From contig CAVOII010000004.1 of assembly GCA_963696025.1 (NCBI GenBank), positions 744,001 to 808,000 on the forward strand: a stretch of 64,000 nt of DNA, read 5' to 3'. Positions 42,154 through 52,084 of this stretch are shown piece after piece. The DNA comes from JABCYV01 sp963696025. Lineage in GTDB: Bacteria > Acidobacteriota > Terriglobia > Terriglobales > Acidobacteriaceae. The position numbers and the translations under genes are program-made. Below the pieces are notes generated by a model, which searched no databases, was not told the DNA's origin, and saw only the letters and a program-made list of their open reading frames with translations. Positions within the stretch are counted from its first letter, which is position 1; the number at the start of each line of letters is the position of its first letter.

Positions 42154-43266
42154 TCAATGCAACAAGTCCAGCGTATTGTCGCCGTCGTCAACGAAGTAGA
42201 CGCCTTTCCCATTGAGAGTAATCGCCAAACCGAAGAGCGTCCCAGCTCGTTGCCCGGAAGTATCGATTGCCTTCACCGCAACCTGCGACCCTCCGGTTGT
42301 GGTCTCGACCACATTGCCGTCGCCTGCGTTGACGGTCAGAATATTGCCGTTGGGAGCAATGGCGAGCCCCAGCGGCCCAGTGAGCGCCCCTGCCACGGAC
42401 ACGGTATTTCCTGTACCCGCGCTGCCGAGCCTTGACAAAGCATTGGGAATGACCGCAATCCGGTTAGCCAGCGTGTCAGCGACGTACAGTGTGCCATCCG
42501 TTCCCAAACCCACTCCGGTCGGCCCAATCACCAGAGCGGCTGGGTCAGTCCTTTCGCCGAAGCCTGATCCTACTGCGGTTCGCTGCAACTCCTGCGGCAT
42601 GCCGCGATTCGGGATGAACAGAAGGATACGAACGACTGTCCCTTGGTTCACTACGCCACCTTTTGCAGCCACGGTTCCGTTCAGAACGTTGGTCACGAAG
42701 AGCTCCGCGACCGAACCTAGATCGAATGCCTTCATATCCCACGGGCCATTGATCCTAACGCCGTTGAACGAACCGGAAAAAGTCTCCGCTACTTGGCCCA
42801 CGCTGTTCAAAACCAGCAAGCAGCCCGCTTTGGCTGTCGCTGCCGTGCCGTCGGACGTCGGCAGGCTGCCGACGACTACCCAGCCAGTACGCAACACCAC
42901 CAACGCGGTCGTCAGACCTACGCCTCCCGGACAGGGGCCCGGCAGTTTCGGGCCGATCTTGGCGAAGACTTTGACCGTCCCATTGGGTGCGATATCCACA
43001 ATCGTGGTGCCCGTGCCTTGCAGGTTCGACTTCGCGTTGAAATTGCTTACCAGGACGTGGCCGCGAACCAGAGATCCGGTAGTGGAAGGCACAACAGCGA
43101 CACCGTATGGGTTTACATCACCGTTCGCCGGAACAGTGGATGCCACCTTGTTGATCTTGCTGAGGGATCCTATGAATGAACTGTCACTGGCATTCGCCAC
43201 GACCGGCAGCAGCGCCAGAATGACGCCGAGCAACCAGGCTCGGGTCAAGAGAGTTAGGGGTCTCAT
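42154..43266 (-). CDS. Secreted NHL/SMP-30-type beta-propeller protein
   Basis: The 370-residue protein has a signal peptide (about 1-26) and repeats with YGVAVVP, GVGLGTDGTLYVADTLANRIAVI and GLAIAPNGNILTVNAGDGN, typical of NHL blades, ending GKGVYFVDDGDNTLDLLH. ATG 43266 fits AGGAG at the correct distance better than the ATG two codons earlier. Such proteins bind or process extracellular ligands; this one has no recognisable enzyme signature. The long open frame on the opposite strand is an artefact of its Pro/Thr-rich complement. Confidence 0.82.
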   Translation of the reverse strand: MRPLTLLTRAWLLGVILALLPVVANASDSSFIGSLSKINKVASTVPANGDVNPYGVAVVPSTTGSLVRGHVLVSNFNAKSNLQGTGTTIVDIAPNGTVKVFAKIGPKLPGPCPGGVGLTTALVVLRTGWVVVGSLPTSDGTAATAKAGCLLVLNSVGQVAETFSGSFNGVRINGPWDMKAFDLGSVAELFVTNVLNGTVAAKGGVVNQGTVVRILLFIPNRGMPQELQRTAVGSGFGERTDPAALVIGPTGVGLGTDGTLYVADTLANRIAVIPNALSRLGSAGTGNTVSVAGALTGPLGLAIAPNGNILTVNAGDGNVVETTTGGSQVAVKAIDTSGQRAGTLFGLAITLNGKGVYFVDDGDNTLDLLH

Positions 43267-43515
43267 TGTCATTTCTCCTGGGAGTGACTTGACCAATCGA
43301 CGCGAAATGCAGAAGGCTCAAGCACAGCAACTAACCCTTTGCACAGCTCTGACAGGACTGAGGCTAGTCCCCCGACTTGAGAGCGTATGTCAACGAATTG
43401 TAAAAAGGCTGTCACATCCTCCCAACAATTCTGGAGATTGCGAAACTCATCCCGCCCGATTAACTACCCGTAGTCCTGAATACTTGAGATGATAGAGAAG
43501 CTGAGGTCACGAGAA

Positions 43516-43785
43516 ATGTGCAGGAATATCAAGACCCTTTTCAATTTCGATCCGCCGGTCACTGACGAGGAGGTTCGCGCCGCTTCGCTACAGTTCGTAA
43601 GAAAGATCAGCGGCTTTAACAAACCGTCAAAGGGAAACGAAACCGCGTTCTTGGCTGCCGTCGACGAAGTAGCTTGTATCTCGACTCGCCTTCTGCGTTC
43701 GCTCGAGACTACCGCGCCGCCGAAGAACCGCGAACAAGAGGCAGCAAAAGCGAAAGCGCGTGCCGCCGAAAGATTCGGGGCTTGA
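43516..43785 (+). CDS. DUF2277 family protein
   Basis: The 89-residue protein starts MCRNIKTLFNFDPPVTDEEV and contains ASLQFVRKISGFNKPSKGNE and the C-terminal AKAKARAAERFG, the full DUF2277 pattern. ATG 43516 is chosen because MCRNIK is the conserved start; nine upstream codons are open. The role is unknown; many members are small stand-alone proteins. Confidence 0.88.
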   Translation: MCRNIKTLFNFDPPVTDEEVRAASLQFVRKISGFNKPSKGNETAFLAAVDEVACISTRLLRSLETTAPPKNREQEAAKAKARAAERFGA

Positions 43786-43875
43786 ATTTCTGGACCAGGC
43801 AGTAGATCGAGGGCTGTGGACACCTTCTGCAGCAGCGGCGTAATATCTCACCCTGGTCTTGAGAGGACGCCGATC

Positions 43876-44378
43876 ATGATCCTCGGCATGTCGACAGTAA
43901 CCTACACCGCGCTCCACGTCTTGATAAGACTGATCGGGATTGGCTCGGGATTCATCGTCTTGTTCGGACTTCTCAACGCCGGATGGACCGCGCTCTTTCT
44001 GGTGACCACAGGGCTGACGAGCGTGACTGGTTTCGGGTTTCCATTCGATCATCTCTTGCCGTCGCACAAGGTCGGCATCATATCGCTGGTGGTGCTCGCG
44101 GTTGCGATCCCCGCGCGCTACGTCTTTCATCTCGTGGGCTCCTGGCGCTGGATCTACGTGATCGGCGCAGTGATTGCTGTTATCTAAATGTGTTTGTCTT
44201 GATCGTCCAGTCCTTCCTCAAGGTTCCTGCCCTTAAAGCGATGGCGCTGACGCAGTCCGAGCCTCCATTTCTCGTCGCGCAGCTGGTGGTGATGACGCTT
44301 TTCGTAGTGCTGGGTATTTTTGCAGTAAAGCGGTTCCGCGACGAGCCCGTCCCCCGGGGACAGGCCCGTGCCGCTTGA
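43876..44378 (+). pseudogene. Small membrane protein gene with a frameshift
   Basis: The first frame (43876-44187) encodes three helices ending IYVIGAVIAVI-stop. From about 44178 another frame continues YLNVFVLIVQSFLKVPALKAMALTQSEPPFLVAQLVVMTLFVV and a basic end at 44378. Joining the two gives one four-to-five-helix protein of about 167 residues with family-like continuity (SVTGFGFPFDHLLPSHKVGIISLVVLA upstream). One base appears to be missing near 44180. Either the gene is recently broken or the sequence contains an error. GAGAGGA precedes ATG 43876. Confidence 0.7.
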
Positions 44379-44764
44379 GCCTTCGGCTAGCCGCGCATTG
44401 TTTTCGATGCAGGACTATCGGTTAATGCCAGCTTAGACGCCGGGTTGTTGCCCAAAGGCTAGACGATCGTTTGAAAGGGACTGCCTGAGGTCCGCCGCTT
44501 CGGGGGGATTCCCTATCCGACTCCTGTTCTGCCACCTATCAATCAGCCGTTTATCGGCCCCTACTGTCTGTAGGCTTGTCTCTCTTCCGGCACTTTGAAT
44601 GGCAAGTAACCTTTGAATCAGCGCAGTGTAGTCTTCCACGGATCCCCCCAAAGCTGAAACCAACGCCGCTCCCAGGTTTTGGCTTCGTTAGTTTTTACGG
44701 TACGCGGGGTTACTTCACAATCGGGTGAATACTGTATTCGGCGCCGCGAAGCTCTGAATTCTGG
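44379..44764. other. Intergenic stretch, no gene supported
   Basis: A 76-codon minus-strand frame at 44433-44663 has no ribosome site or recognisable motif and I do not call it. Nothing else was seen. Confidence 0.35.
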
Positions 44765-44906
44765 GGTAGTGGTGCAGTGTGGTTGTCATCCTGAGCAAGC
44801 GTTCTTTGCGCAGTGAAGGATCTGGCGAGCCACGCGAGGCCTCGCGTTCCTTGCGAGGCAACAATCGCGTGTCTGGCTCGCTTCCTTCTCAAACTGCACC
44901 ACTACC
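44765..44906. repeat. Dispersed inverted-repeat element, copy 1
   Basis: A 142-bp unit bounded by a perfect 14-base inverted repeat (ggtagtggtgcagt and its complement at 44893-44906). The interior contains gtcatcctgagcaagcg and an internal palindrome-like cgcgaggcctcgcg. Copy 2 at 51902-52069 has the same layout and a related unit lies at 58568-58693. Confidence 0.8.
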
Positions 44907-44946
44907 AATTCTGGCTCCTTGGTGGGGATCTTGATTACGTTTATGA

Positions 44947-46572
44947 TTAGTTGTTCTTCAGCGGAAGACGGAGATCTGCTCCGGTCATCTCTTTTGGCTG
45001 TGGTATGCCGAGCATGCCCAGCACGGTGGGAGAAATGTCGCGCAGCGAACCGTTGGACTTCAGCCTAAATTTCTTGTCATTCTCCGCCACCACAATGAAG
45101 GGTACCGGATTAGTAGTATGAGCGGTGTGTGGGCCACCGGTGGCGGGATCAATCATCATTTCGGCGTTGCCGTGATCGGCGGTAATCAGCAGCGCGCCGC
45201 CTTTGGCTCGCACCGCACGCTCGATACGTTCTAGACAAGCGTCCACTGTCTCGACAGCCTTCACCGTGGGCTCGATCTTGCCGGAGTGCCCCACCATGTC
45301 GGCGTTGGCGAAGTTCACAATGATCACGTCGAAGGTCCCATCATCGACCGCTTTCACCACAGCGTCGGCGATGCCGGCCGCGCTCATCTCCGGTTTCAGA
45401 TCATAAGTGGCAACCTTAGGCGATGGCACCAACAGACGCTCTTCTCCGGGGAAAGCCTGCTCCACACCACCGTTGAAGAAGTACGTGACGTGGGCATATT
45501 TTTCGGTTTCCGCAACCCGCAGATTTCGGAGATTCGCCTGAGCCATCACATTGGCCAGGATGTTTTGCAGCGACTCGGGAGGAACTACGACCGGCAAAGT
45601 AAATTTCTTGTCGTACCGGGTCATGCAGACGTAGTGCAGATTCTTAGGCACGCGGTCGCGCTCGATAGTGGCATCGAGCTCCGCGGCGCCAGGTAAATCG
45701 CTTCCACCTTCGGAAGTGAGGCCGCTGTTGCGAGCCAGGGCGCGCGTAATCTGGCGGACGCGGTCTGCGCGAAAATTGAAGCAGATACAGGAATCCTCGT
45801 CGTGAATGGTGTAGGCGCTGGCGTTCCCGCTTGTGCTCTTTCGGTCCACGCAGACGAAAGGAACGATGAATTCGTCGGTCACGCCTTTGTTGTACGACTC
45901 CTTCACGCCTTGCACTGGATCGACGTAAGCGCCGCCTTCACCGTTGCCATTCACCATCGCATTGAACGCTTTGGCAATTCGCTCCCAGCGGCGGTCGCGA
46001 TCCATTGCGTAGTACCGGCCATTCACGGTTGCGATTTTCCCGGTGTTGTATTCGCGCATCTTCTGTTGAAGTTGCTCGAGGTAGCCGGCGCCGCTTGTGG
46101 GCAGGGTGTCGCGGCCGTCCATGAAAGCGTGCACGAAGACGCGACCAACACCGTTTTGCTTCGCCATCTTGAAAAGGGCATAGAGATGAGTCTGGTACGA
46201 GTGCACCCCGCCATCGGAGATTAATCCGAACAGATGCAACCGCCGGCCACCCGACTGCGCGTTCTTCATGGCTGCCAGCAAAGTGAGATTGGAAAAGAAT
46301 TCACCATTCTGGATCATCAACTCAATGCGAGTGCTGTCCATGTGGACGATGCGCCCGGCACCGATGTTGAGATGACCGACCTCGCTGTTACCCATCTGCC
46401 CATCCGGCAGGCCAACGTATTTGCCGCTGGTTTGAATCAGCGTATTGGGATATTCACCAAGCAGCCGGTCATAGTTCGGCTTGCGAGCCAGCGCAATTGC
46501 ATTGGCTTTGGTTTCGGCGCGATATCCCCAGCCATCGAGGATGACGAGAACGAGTGGTTTGGGGCGGGACAT
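44947..46572 (-). CDS. gpmI: 2,3-bisphosphoglycerate-independent phosphoglycerate mutase
   Basis: The 541-residue protein is a full-length iPGM of the alkaline-phosphatase superfamily: LVLVILDGWGYR metal-binding Asp, the phosphoserine segment GQMGNSEVGH, DGRDT in the phosphatase/transferase interface, and the second metal cluster NFANADMVGHSG and LITADHGNAEMM. It interconverts 3- and 2-phosphoglycerate using two Mn ions. Enolase lies 740 bases upstream on the same strand, so two consecutive glycolytic steps are close together. Confidence 0.96.
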   Translation of the reverse strand: MSRPKPLVLVILDGWGYRAETKANAIALARKPNYDRLLGEYPNTLIQTSGKYVGLPDGQMGNSEVGHLNIGAGRIVHMDSTRIELMIQNGEFFSNLTLLAAMKNAQSGGRRLHLFGLISDGGVHSYQTHLYALFKMAKQNGVGRVFVHAFMDGRDTLPTSGAGYLEQLQQKMREYNTGKIATVNGRYYAMDRDRRWERIAKAFNAMVNGNGEGGAYVDPVQGVKESYNKGVTDEFIVPFVCVDRKSTSGNASAYTIHDEDSCICFNFRADRVRQITRALARNSGLTSEGGSDLPGAAELDATIERDRVPKNLHYVCMTRYDKKFTLPVVVPPESLQNILANVMAQANLRNLRVAETEKYAHVTYFFNGGVEQAFPGEERLLVPSPKVATYDLKPEMSAAGIADAVVKAVDDGTFDVIIVNFANADMVGHSGKIEPTVKAVETVDACLERIERAVRAKGGALLITADHGNAEMMIDPATGGPHTAHTTNPVPFIVVAENDKKFRLKSNGSLRDISPTVLGMLGIPQPKEMTGADLRLPLKNN

Positions 46573-46789
46573 CTTCCGAAAAGATCCTCTTCCAACTTCG
46601 AGCGTTCGATGTTCAGGTAAGCGGCCACATCAAGAGCGTTGCGGCCCGCTTGACTCCTCACGTCGGCAGCAACTGATGTATTCCGCAACGCGATCGACAC
46701 CCGATGCGGCTGTCGCCCTTTCTGCTACTTCTGCCTACTTCTTCTCTGCCGGTTCGTTTTGCCCGGGCGCTGTTTTCTGATCCTGTTCC

Positions 46790-47278
46790 TTATTCTTGGC
46801 GGGAAATGGTGTCGATCTCGCGCTGGATGCGCGGGTACATGGCTTGCATGCTTTCTGCCATCACCGCAGGCATCTCATGGAGAAACTTCTGTCCGGTCGG
46901 GGAGGAATAGAATGAAATCATCGAGTCTACGTCCGTCTTGCTGAAATGCCGCTGATAAACCGGGATCATATCGTCGAGCATGGCGTTGAACGGAAAATTC
47001 TTGATCAGTTCCTCAGACCGCTGATCAATTTTCGCAATTTCCTGTTCGGAGATGTTCGGCCGAGCTTTCTTGATCTGTGCACGATTCATAGAACGGATCT
47101 GCGTCATCATCTGTTCCATCATGCGATGGACCTGTTCTGGACTGTTCATGACGGCAAACAGTTTTTGGATATCTTCCCTGGAAGCTGCATCGGGAGCGAC
47201 GGAAACAGTTACCTGTCCGATCGCGGCGGATATAAACAAGCAGACCAAGCAAGCCGCACCGAGCATACGCATTTTCAT
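46790..47278 (-). CDS. DUF2059 secreted protein
   Basis: The 162-residue product has a signal peptide (1-21, AAIGQ) and a helical DUF2059 domain: SREDIQKLFAVMNSPEQVHRMMEQMM and the hallmark VYQRHFSKTDVDSMISFYSSPTGQKFL. It lies between enolase and phosphoglycerate mutase on the same strand. The biochemical function of the family is unknown. Confidence 0.9.
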   Translation of the reverse strand: MKMRMLGAACLVCLFISAAIGQVTVSVAPDAASREDIQKLFAVMNSPEQVHRMMEQMMTQIRSMNRAQIKKARPNISEQEIAKIDQRSEELIKNFPFNAMLDDMIPVYQRHFSKTDVDSMISFYSSPTGQKFLHEMPAVMAESMQAMYPRIQREIDTISRQE

Positions 47279-47313
47279 AATCCTACCTTTTATTGATTAT
47301 TGAGTTCAGCAGC

Positions 47314-48600
47314 TCAATCCTTGTAATTCAACGCCTTCAAGCCCAAAAACCTCGCCGAACCCCCAAGCTCCTCTTCAATTCGCAGCAACTGGTTGTATTT
47401 CGCGACGCGGTCCGTGCGCGAGGCCGATCCCGTCTTGATCTGTCCCGCTCCGGTCGCTACCGCTAGGTCGGCGATGAAAGTATCTTCAGTTTCGCCGGAA
47501 CGGTGGGAGATGACTGAGGTGTATCCATTGCGACGCGCCAGATCGATGGCGTCCAGCGTCTCGCTGACGGTGCCGATCTGATTCACCTTGATAAGGATGG
47601 AATTGGCCACACCCTTGTCGATTCCCTCTTGCAGCCGCTCGGTGCTAGTGACAAAAAGATCGTCGCCAACCAGTTGAATTTTGCTACCCAGTTCCCTGGT
47701 CAGCATCTGCCAGCCATCCCAGTCATCCTCAGCTAGACCGTCTTCGACCGAGACAATGGGATAATCGCGCACCCACTTCGCCCAATAGCGGATCATTTCC
47801 TCTGAAGTCTTCGCCGAGTTGTCCGATTTCTTGAAGACGTACTTCCCGTCCTGATAGAGCTCGCTGGCGGCGGGATCGAGGGCGATGGCGATCTCGTCGC
47901 CAGGCTTGTAGCCCGCCTGTTGGATAGCCTCAAGCACGACCTCAATGGCTTCGACATTCGATTTGACGGAAGGCGCAAACCCACCCTCGTCCCCAACCGA
48001 GGTGTTGTAGCCACGCTTTTTGAGCACCTCCTTCAGTGTGTGAAAAACCTCCACACCCCAGCGCAGCGCTTCGGAAAACGATTCCGCTCCGACCGGCATT
48101 ACCATGAATTCCTGGAAGTCCACATTATTATCGGCGTGCGCGCCGCCGTTGAGAATGTTCATCATGGGCACAGGCAGCAGGTTCGCGCCCGCCCCACCGA
48201 CATAGCGGTAAAGCGGCAGGACGTACTCTGCGGCCGCGGCGCGCGCCACCGCCATTGAAACCGCCAGAATTGCGTTAGCACCCAACCGGCCCTTGTTTTC
48301 TGTGCCATCAAGTTCGATCATCTTCCGGTCAATGGAGCGCTGGTCAGCGGCATCCATGTTGGCCAGCGCGTCGGCGATTTCCCCGTTCACGTTCTCGGCG
48401 GCCTTGAGCACGCCTTTGCCAAGGTAACGTTGATTGTCTCCATCTCGCAGTTCGACCGCTTCATGGACACCGGTGGAGGCGCCGCTGGGTACGATGGCGC
48501 GTCCAATTGCTCCATTCAAAAGCCGGACCTCAGCCTCTACGGTAGGATTGCCACGCGAGTCCAGAACCTCGCGTCCAATAATTTCTCTGATATTAATCAT
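47314..48600 (-). CDS. eno: Enolase (phosphopyruvate hydratase)
   Basis: The 428-residue protein is complete: MINIREIIGREVLDSRGNPTVE start, loop GASTGVHEAVELRDGD, Glu/Asp metal ligands in SVEDGLAEDDWDGW and LVGDDLFVT, the catalytic Lys in ILIKVNQIGTVSETLDAI, and SHRSGETEDTFIADL near the end. ATG 48600 is chosen because MINIRE is the conserved start; a longer frame to 48729 adds unrelated residues. It dehydrates 2-phosphoglycerate to phosphoenolpyruvate. Confidence 0.97.
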   Translation of the reverse strand: MINIREIIGREVLDSRGNPTVEAEVRLLNGAIGRAIVPSGASTGVHEAVELRDGDNQRYLGKGVLKAAENVNGEIADALANMDAADQRSIDRKMIELDGTENKGRLGANAILAVSMAVARAAAAEYVLPLYRYVGGAGANLLPVPMMNILNGGAHADNNVDFQEFMVMPVGAESFSEALRWGVEVFHTLKEVLKKRGYNTSVGDEGGFAPSVKSNVEAIEVVLEAIQQAGYKPGDEIAIALDPAASELYQDGKYVFKKSDNSAKTSEEMIRYWAKWVRDYPIVSVEDGLAEDDWDGWQMLTRELGSKIQLVGDDLFVTSTERLQEGIDKGVANSILIKVNQIGTVSETLDAIDLARRNGYTSVISHRSGETEDTFIADLAVATGAGQIKTGSASRTDRVAKYNQLLRIEEELGGSARFLGLKALNYKD

Positions 48601-48899
48601 GGGGCGCTGCTTGTCCTCGTCTGACAATACCCTGCGCGAATCCTCGTCGACCCTGGCGCCAGGTATGTCGGTGTCGAACGTGAGACGGTGGCCGGTCAGA
48701 TAGCCCGTGCCAGTATAGGTCCTGCCCATCGATCAGCCTCAAGATCGAGGATTATAAACGACACCCTTGTCTCCGCTGGTTCGCTTGTATCTTCCAGTAT
48801 TGTTCCACCTGCATCAGTGCATTACAGTCAGCTCACATGCAGGATCACAGTAGACGTGATCGAGGCTAAACCAAGGTTGCAGAGAATTCAGGAGGCACG

Positions 48900-49529
48900 A
48901 TGAAGAAACTGCTGGTAATGCTTTGCGTGATATTACTGGCGATCGCCGCCATGGCACAGACCAACATGTCATTGCCTGCGGGCACCGCGCTGAAGGTCAA
49001 ATTGGAGACCCAACTCTCCACCTTCGGGAGCAAAGAGGGTGACCCATTCTCAGGACGAGTTACCGAACCTGTGACGCTCGATGGCAAGACCGTAATTCCG
49101 ATCGGCGCGACGGTTCAGGGCCGAGTTACGAAGGTTGATGAACCGCGCCGCATCGCGGGAAAACCAACGATCGGCATCTTTCCGGAGACGGTGGTGTTAC
49201 CAAATGGCGAACGCTACATGCTGAATGCCGCGCTGGTGGACACCAGTCTACGAAATGGAACTGATGTCAATACCGAAGGCCAGTTCAAAGGAGCGGGCCA
49301 CGATGGCAAAGATCTGACCGAGATCGGCTTTGGCACTGGCGGCGGGATGCTGATTGGCGGATTGGCTGGCGGGGGCAAGGGCCTGCTGATCGGCGGCACT
49401 GTCGGCGCTACTGTCACGGTTGCCCACTGGCTGGGAAAGAGACGGTCGGCATTCCTGCCCGCAGGAACGGAACTGGTGATGGAACTGAGCCGTCCGCTGG
49501 CCTTCACCGCGCAGAGCGGTGGGCAATAA
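48900..49529 (+). CDS. Secreted protein with glycine-zipper segment
   Basis: The 209-residue product has a signal peptide (1-19) and AGGAGG upstream. The mature part has a LPAGTALKVKLETQLSTFGSKEGDPFSGRV block, then GKTVIPIGATVQGRVT (a strand pattern also seen in TrbI/VirB10-like and Lpp-like periplasmic proteins), then a Gly-rich helix GFGTGGGMLIGGLAGGGKGLLIGG, and a final LPAGTELVMELSRPL repeat of the first motif. Function is unknown; association with the cell envelope is inferred. Confidence 0.75.
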   Translation: MKKLLVMLCVILLAIAAMAQTNMSLPAGTALKVKLETQLSTFGSKEGDPFSGRVTEPVTLDGKTVIPIGATVQGRVTKVDEPRRIAGKPTIGIFPETVVLPNGERYMLNAALVDTSLRNGTDVNTEGQFKGAGHDGKDLTEIGFGTGGGMLIGGLAGGGKGLLIGGTVGATVTVAHWLGKRRSAFLPAGTELVMELSRPLAFTAQSGGQ

Positions 49530-49600
49530 AAAATCAGATGTAGGCGGCGTCGCGCTAGTGCGAGGGGGCTAAAACCTAGCATGGGCAAGGACGCCCGCGC

Positions 49601-51844
49601 CTACACCGAACTTAGTTCGTCTTCGCTTACGAGCTGCAGTTCCATCCATCCCTCCACGGGCAGCGCATCGACCGGAAGACCGTTATGCCACAAGCTGAAG
49701 CGGAGGCGTAACTTGGTTGCCACCGGAGTAGCAACTTTGGTAGTCGATGCAGCAATCGGCAATGCCAACAGCCGTTCCAGTGGCAGCTTGAATTCGAAAT
49801 TGCGGTCCAAAGCCACGGTCGCCCCAACGCCCGGGTTATCTGATGTAGCGAGTGACTTCTCATCATCCGGCGTGCCCTTCCAAGCCTTGATCTTGCCCGC
49901 TTCCACCGTGACATCCAATCGCAAGGCACGCCGCGGCCGCTGCGCTTCCTGTGCCCACGATTCCAGGTTGACAACCAGTTCGAATTCCATCTCCGGAACC
50001 CGCTCGATGAAATCCAGGCGGCCATAAACATGCTCTTCATCGATCCCGGCATACACCGCGTCCATGAAAAAGCTTTTGCCGTGCATGGCGCCGGCGCGTT
50101 TGTCAGCGGTGTAAGCGGCGGCGCCCATCCACTCGAAGTAGCGGACCATGTCTCCCGTGACGCGGGGATGGATGTAGGCCGTCTGGGGCAAAAACGACGG
50201 ACGCGCCGCTCCGCCACTTATGGGCTGCGCAAGGTAGTCGGGCGGACGTGCTCCCAGCGCTTGATAAACATTGGAGAGATGCTTGCAGTAAAGTTCGTCG
50301 AATTCGCGGTCGTTGGCGGAGTGGTGCTCCGGCCCGTACCACCAGTTCCAGTCGCTGCCTTCGGCAATCAGAATTTCTTCAAAGGCCAGTTTGCGCTGTG
50401 CTTCGGTCGCGCTAGCTGCCGCTTGCGCATAAAAGTTTCGGGCGTGATACAGATAGTCCCAGGCACGGTTATCTTCTGGAGCACCAATCCACACGTTAAA
50501 GTTAGCGTGAATCCACGAGCCTGGAACGAGCGATTTAAGCTGCGCAAAATTTCTCTGTCGGGCGATAGCCTCAGACACAGTCACAGCTTCGATTTCTGGC
50601 TCGCGTTGCAGGCCATCGTAGAAACGGCGCAGAAATTCCCGCCCCGACTGCGGGTAGTATTCCCAGGCATTCTCCCCGTCAAGAATGATGGAGACAACCG
50701 CATCCTGGCCTTGCTCAAGAATGGGGTGTGCCGCTTCTTTGATGTTATGGATGAGATGGCGGGCGGCGTCCTGGGCCGGCATGCCGGCGTAGACAAAGCC
50801 GATGAGGTCCGAGATCGTATGGTCGCGGAAGATCAGCTGCATCTGGGTCTGATTATTTTCGAAGCGGTAAATGGTATAGAGCTTTTCGGCGGCATCTGCG
50901 GCCAGGCGGCCGTTGCCATCCCGAGAAAACGAAATGCCAAGGCTCCTGCCGAGCACCTCTTCGTCGGTGGCCATCCATTTCACACCCAGCTTCTGCGCAA
51001 TAGCGAGCACTTCCTCGGAAACGCTGCCCTCGGAGGGCCAGACGCCCTGCGGACGGATACCTATCACCTGCTGGTGTAAATCGAGTCCGCGTAGAAGTTG
51101 TTCGCGAGCATCCTCCGGATGACGAAAGCGATTCTGCGGCAAAGGCAATCCTGGTGTTGAAACTGCACCCATATTCGTGTCGCACACCAGCGGCAAAATC
51201 GGGTGATAGAACGGCGAAGTCGAGATTTCAGTTCCACCACGCTGGGCAGCTTCGGCGTGGGCCGGGAGAACCTTCGCCAACAGCCCGCGCTCGCTGGCGA
51301 TCACGAAGCGCTGATCGTCGAGCGAATATCCACGACCCTTCTTGATCAGGGCCGCAACATCCGGATCATCCAGAAAGAATTCATCAAACCATGTGATCTG
51401 CGACAGCACTTGCAGATCAGTGAAATCCTGTGGCTGAAAGTATTTTTCGGCGCGGTCGGGCGAGTCTCCTGTGCTGCGGAAGCGCTCCCACAAATCCTGG
51501 TAGCGGGGATAACGGGCGATCATGTTGACGGGATTCGCCTGAAACAAATATTGCAGAGCGAAGCGACGCTCCTCCGCAGTGAGATCCTTGGCTGGTTTCG
51601 CCGCTACCTGGAGGAACGGGTCCTGCGCCGTACCAGCTACGTAATCCTGAATCTGCGTCATCAGCGATGGAACCAGATTGAAAGTCTGATGGACATTGGG
51701 AAACTCATCCAAAAGCTTGACCATGCCGTAGTAATCTTTCAGCGCGTGCAAACGGACCCAGGGCAGGCGATATTCGCCGGTGACCAAGTCCTTATAAAAA
51801 GGCTGATGCTGGTGCCAAAGAATGATGACTCGCAGGGCAGGCAT
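49601..51844 (-). CDS. Glycoside hydrolase family 57 protein
   Basis: The 747-residue protein begins LRVIILWHQHQPFYKD, the GH57 region 1 with its two His, and has PNVHQTFNLVPSLMTQIQDY (region 2), ASERG and GVWPSEGSVSEEVLAIAQKLGVKWMATDEE (region 3 with candidate nucleophile Glu), and VSIILDGENAWEYYP (region 4 with candidate Asp). GH57 enzymes act on alpha-glucans as amylases, amylopullulanases or branching enzymes. A GlgB-type branching enzyme lies 1.7 kb away, consistent with glycogen or starch metabolism. The exact specificity cannot be assigned. Confidence 0.9.
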   Translation of the reverse strand: MPALRVIILWHQHQPFYKDLVTGEYRLPWVRLHALKDYYGMVKLLDEFPNVHQTFNLVPSLMTQIQDYVAGTAQDPFLQVAAKPAKDLTAEERRFALQYLFQANPVNMIARYPRYQDLWERFRSTGDSPDRAEKYFQPQDFTDLQVLSQITWFDEFFLDDPDVAALIKKGRGYSLDDQRFVIASERGLLAKVLPAHAEAAQRGGTEISTSPFYHPILPLVCDTNMGAVSTPGLPLPQNRFRHPEDAREQLLRGLDLHQQVIGIRPQGVWPSEGSVSEEVLAIAQKLGVKWMATDEEVLGRSLGISFSRDGNGRLAADAAEKLYTIYRFENNQTQMQLIFRDHTISDLIGFVYAGMPAQDAARHLIHNIKEAAHPILEQGQDAVVSIILDGENAWEYYPQSGREFLRRFYDGLQREPEIEAVTVSEAIARQRNFAQLKSLVPGSWIHANFNVWIGAPEDNRAWDYLYHARNFYAQAAASATEAQRKLAFEEILIAEGSDWNWWYGPEHHSANDREFDELYCKHLSNVYQALGARPPDYLAQPISGGAARPSFLPQTAYIHPRVTGDMVRYFEWMGAAAYTADKRAGAMHGKSFFMDAVYAGIDEEHVYGRLDFIERVPEMEFELVVNLESWAQEAQRPRRALRLDVTVEAGKIKAWKGTPDDEKSLATSDNPGVGATVALDRNFEFKLPLERLLALPIAASTTKVATPVATKLRLRFSLWHNGLPVDALPVEGWMELQLVSEDELSSV

Positions 51845-51901
51845 GGCTGGAGAAGGTCAGTCTAGCATGCGAAATTCGCCGAACAGTGCCGCTCGTATCC
51901 C

Positions 51902-52069
51902 CGTAGTGGCGCAGTTTGGTTGTCATCCTGAGCAAGCGTTCTTTGCACAGTGAAAGCCTGCCCTGAGCGGAGTCGCAGGGGATCTGGGGGAGCCACGCGA
52001 GGCCTCGCGCTCCTTGGGAGGCAATAATCGCCCGTCTGGCTCGCTTCCTTCTCAAACTGCACCACTACC
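51902..52069. repeat. Dispersed inverted-repeat element, copy 2
   Basis: A 168-bp unit in the same orientation as 44765-44906, with terminal repeats at 51902-51915 and 52056-52069 (one mismatch) and about 26 extra bases near cctgccctgagcggag. It lies between two minus-strand genes. Confidence 0.8.
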
Positions 52070-52084
52070 CGTATCCCGACTCGA

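Noticed and set aside
42212..43492. 426-codon plus-strand frame opposite the NHL propeller gene
   Set aside because: Very Pro/Thr/Ala-rich complement of a real coding sequence, without start signal or domain.
44433..44663. 76-codon minus-strand frame
   Set aside because: No ribosome site, no family resemblance; treated as chance.
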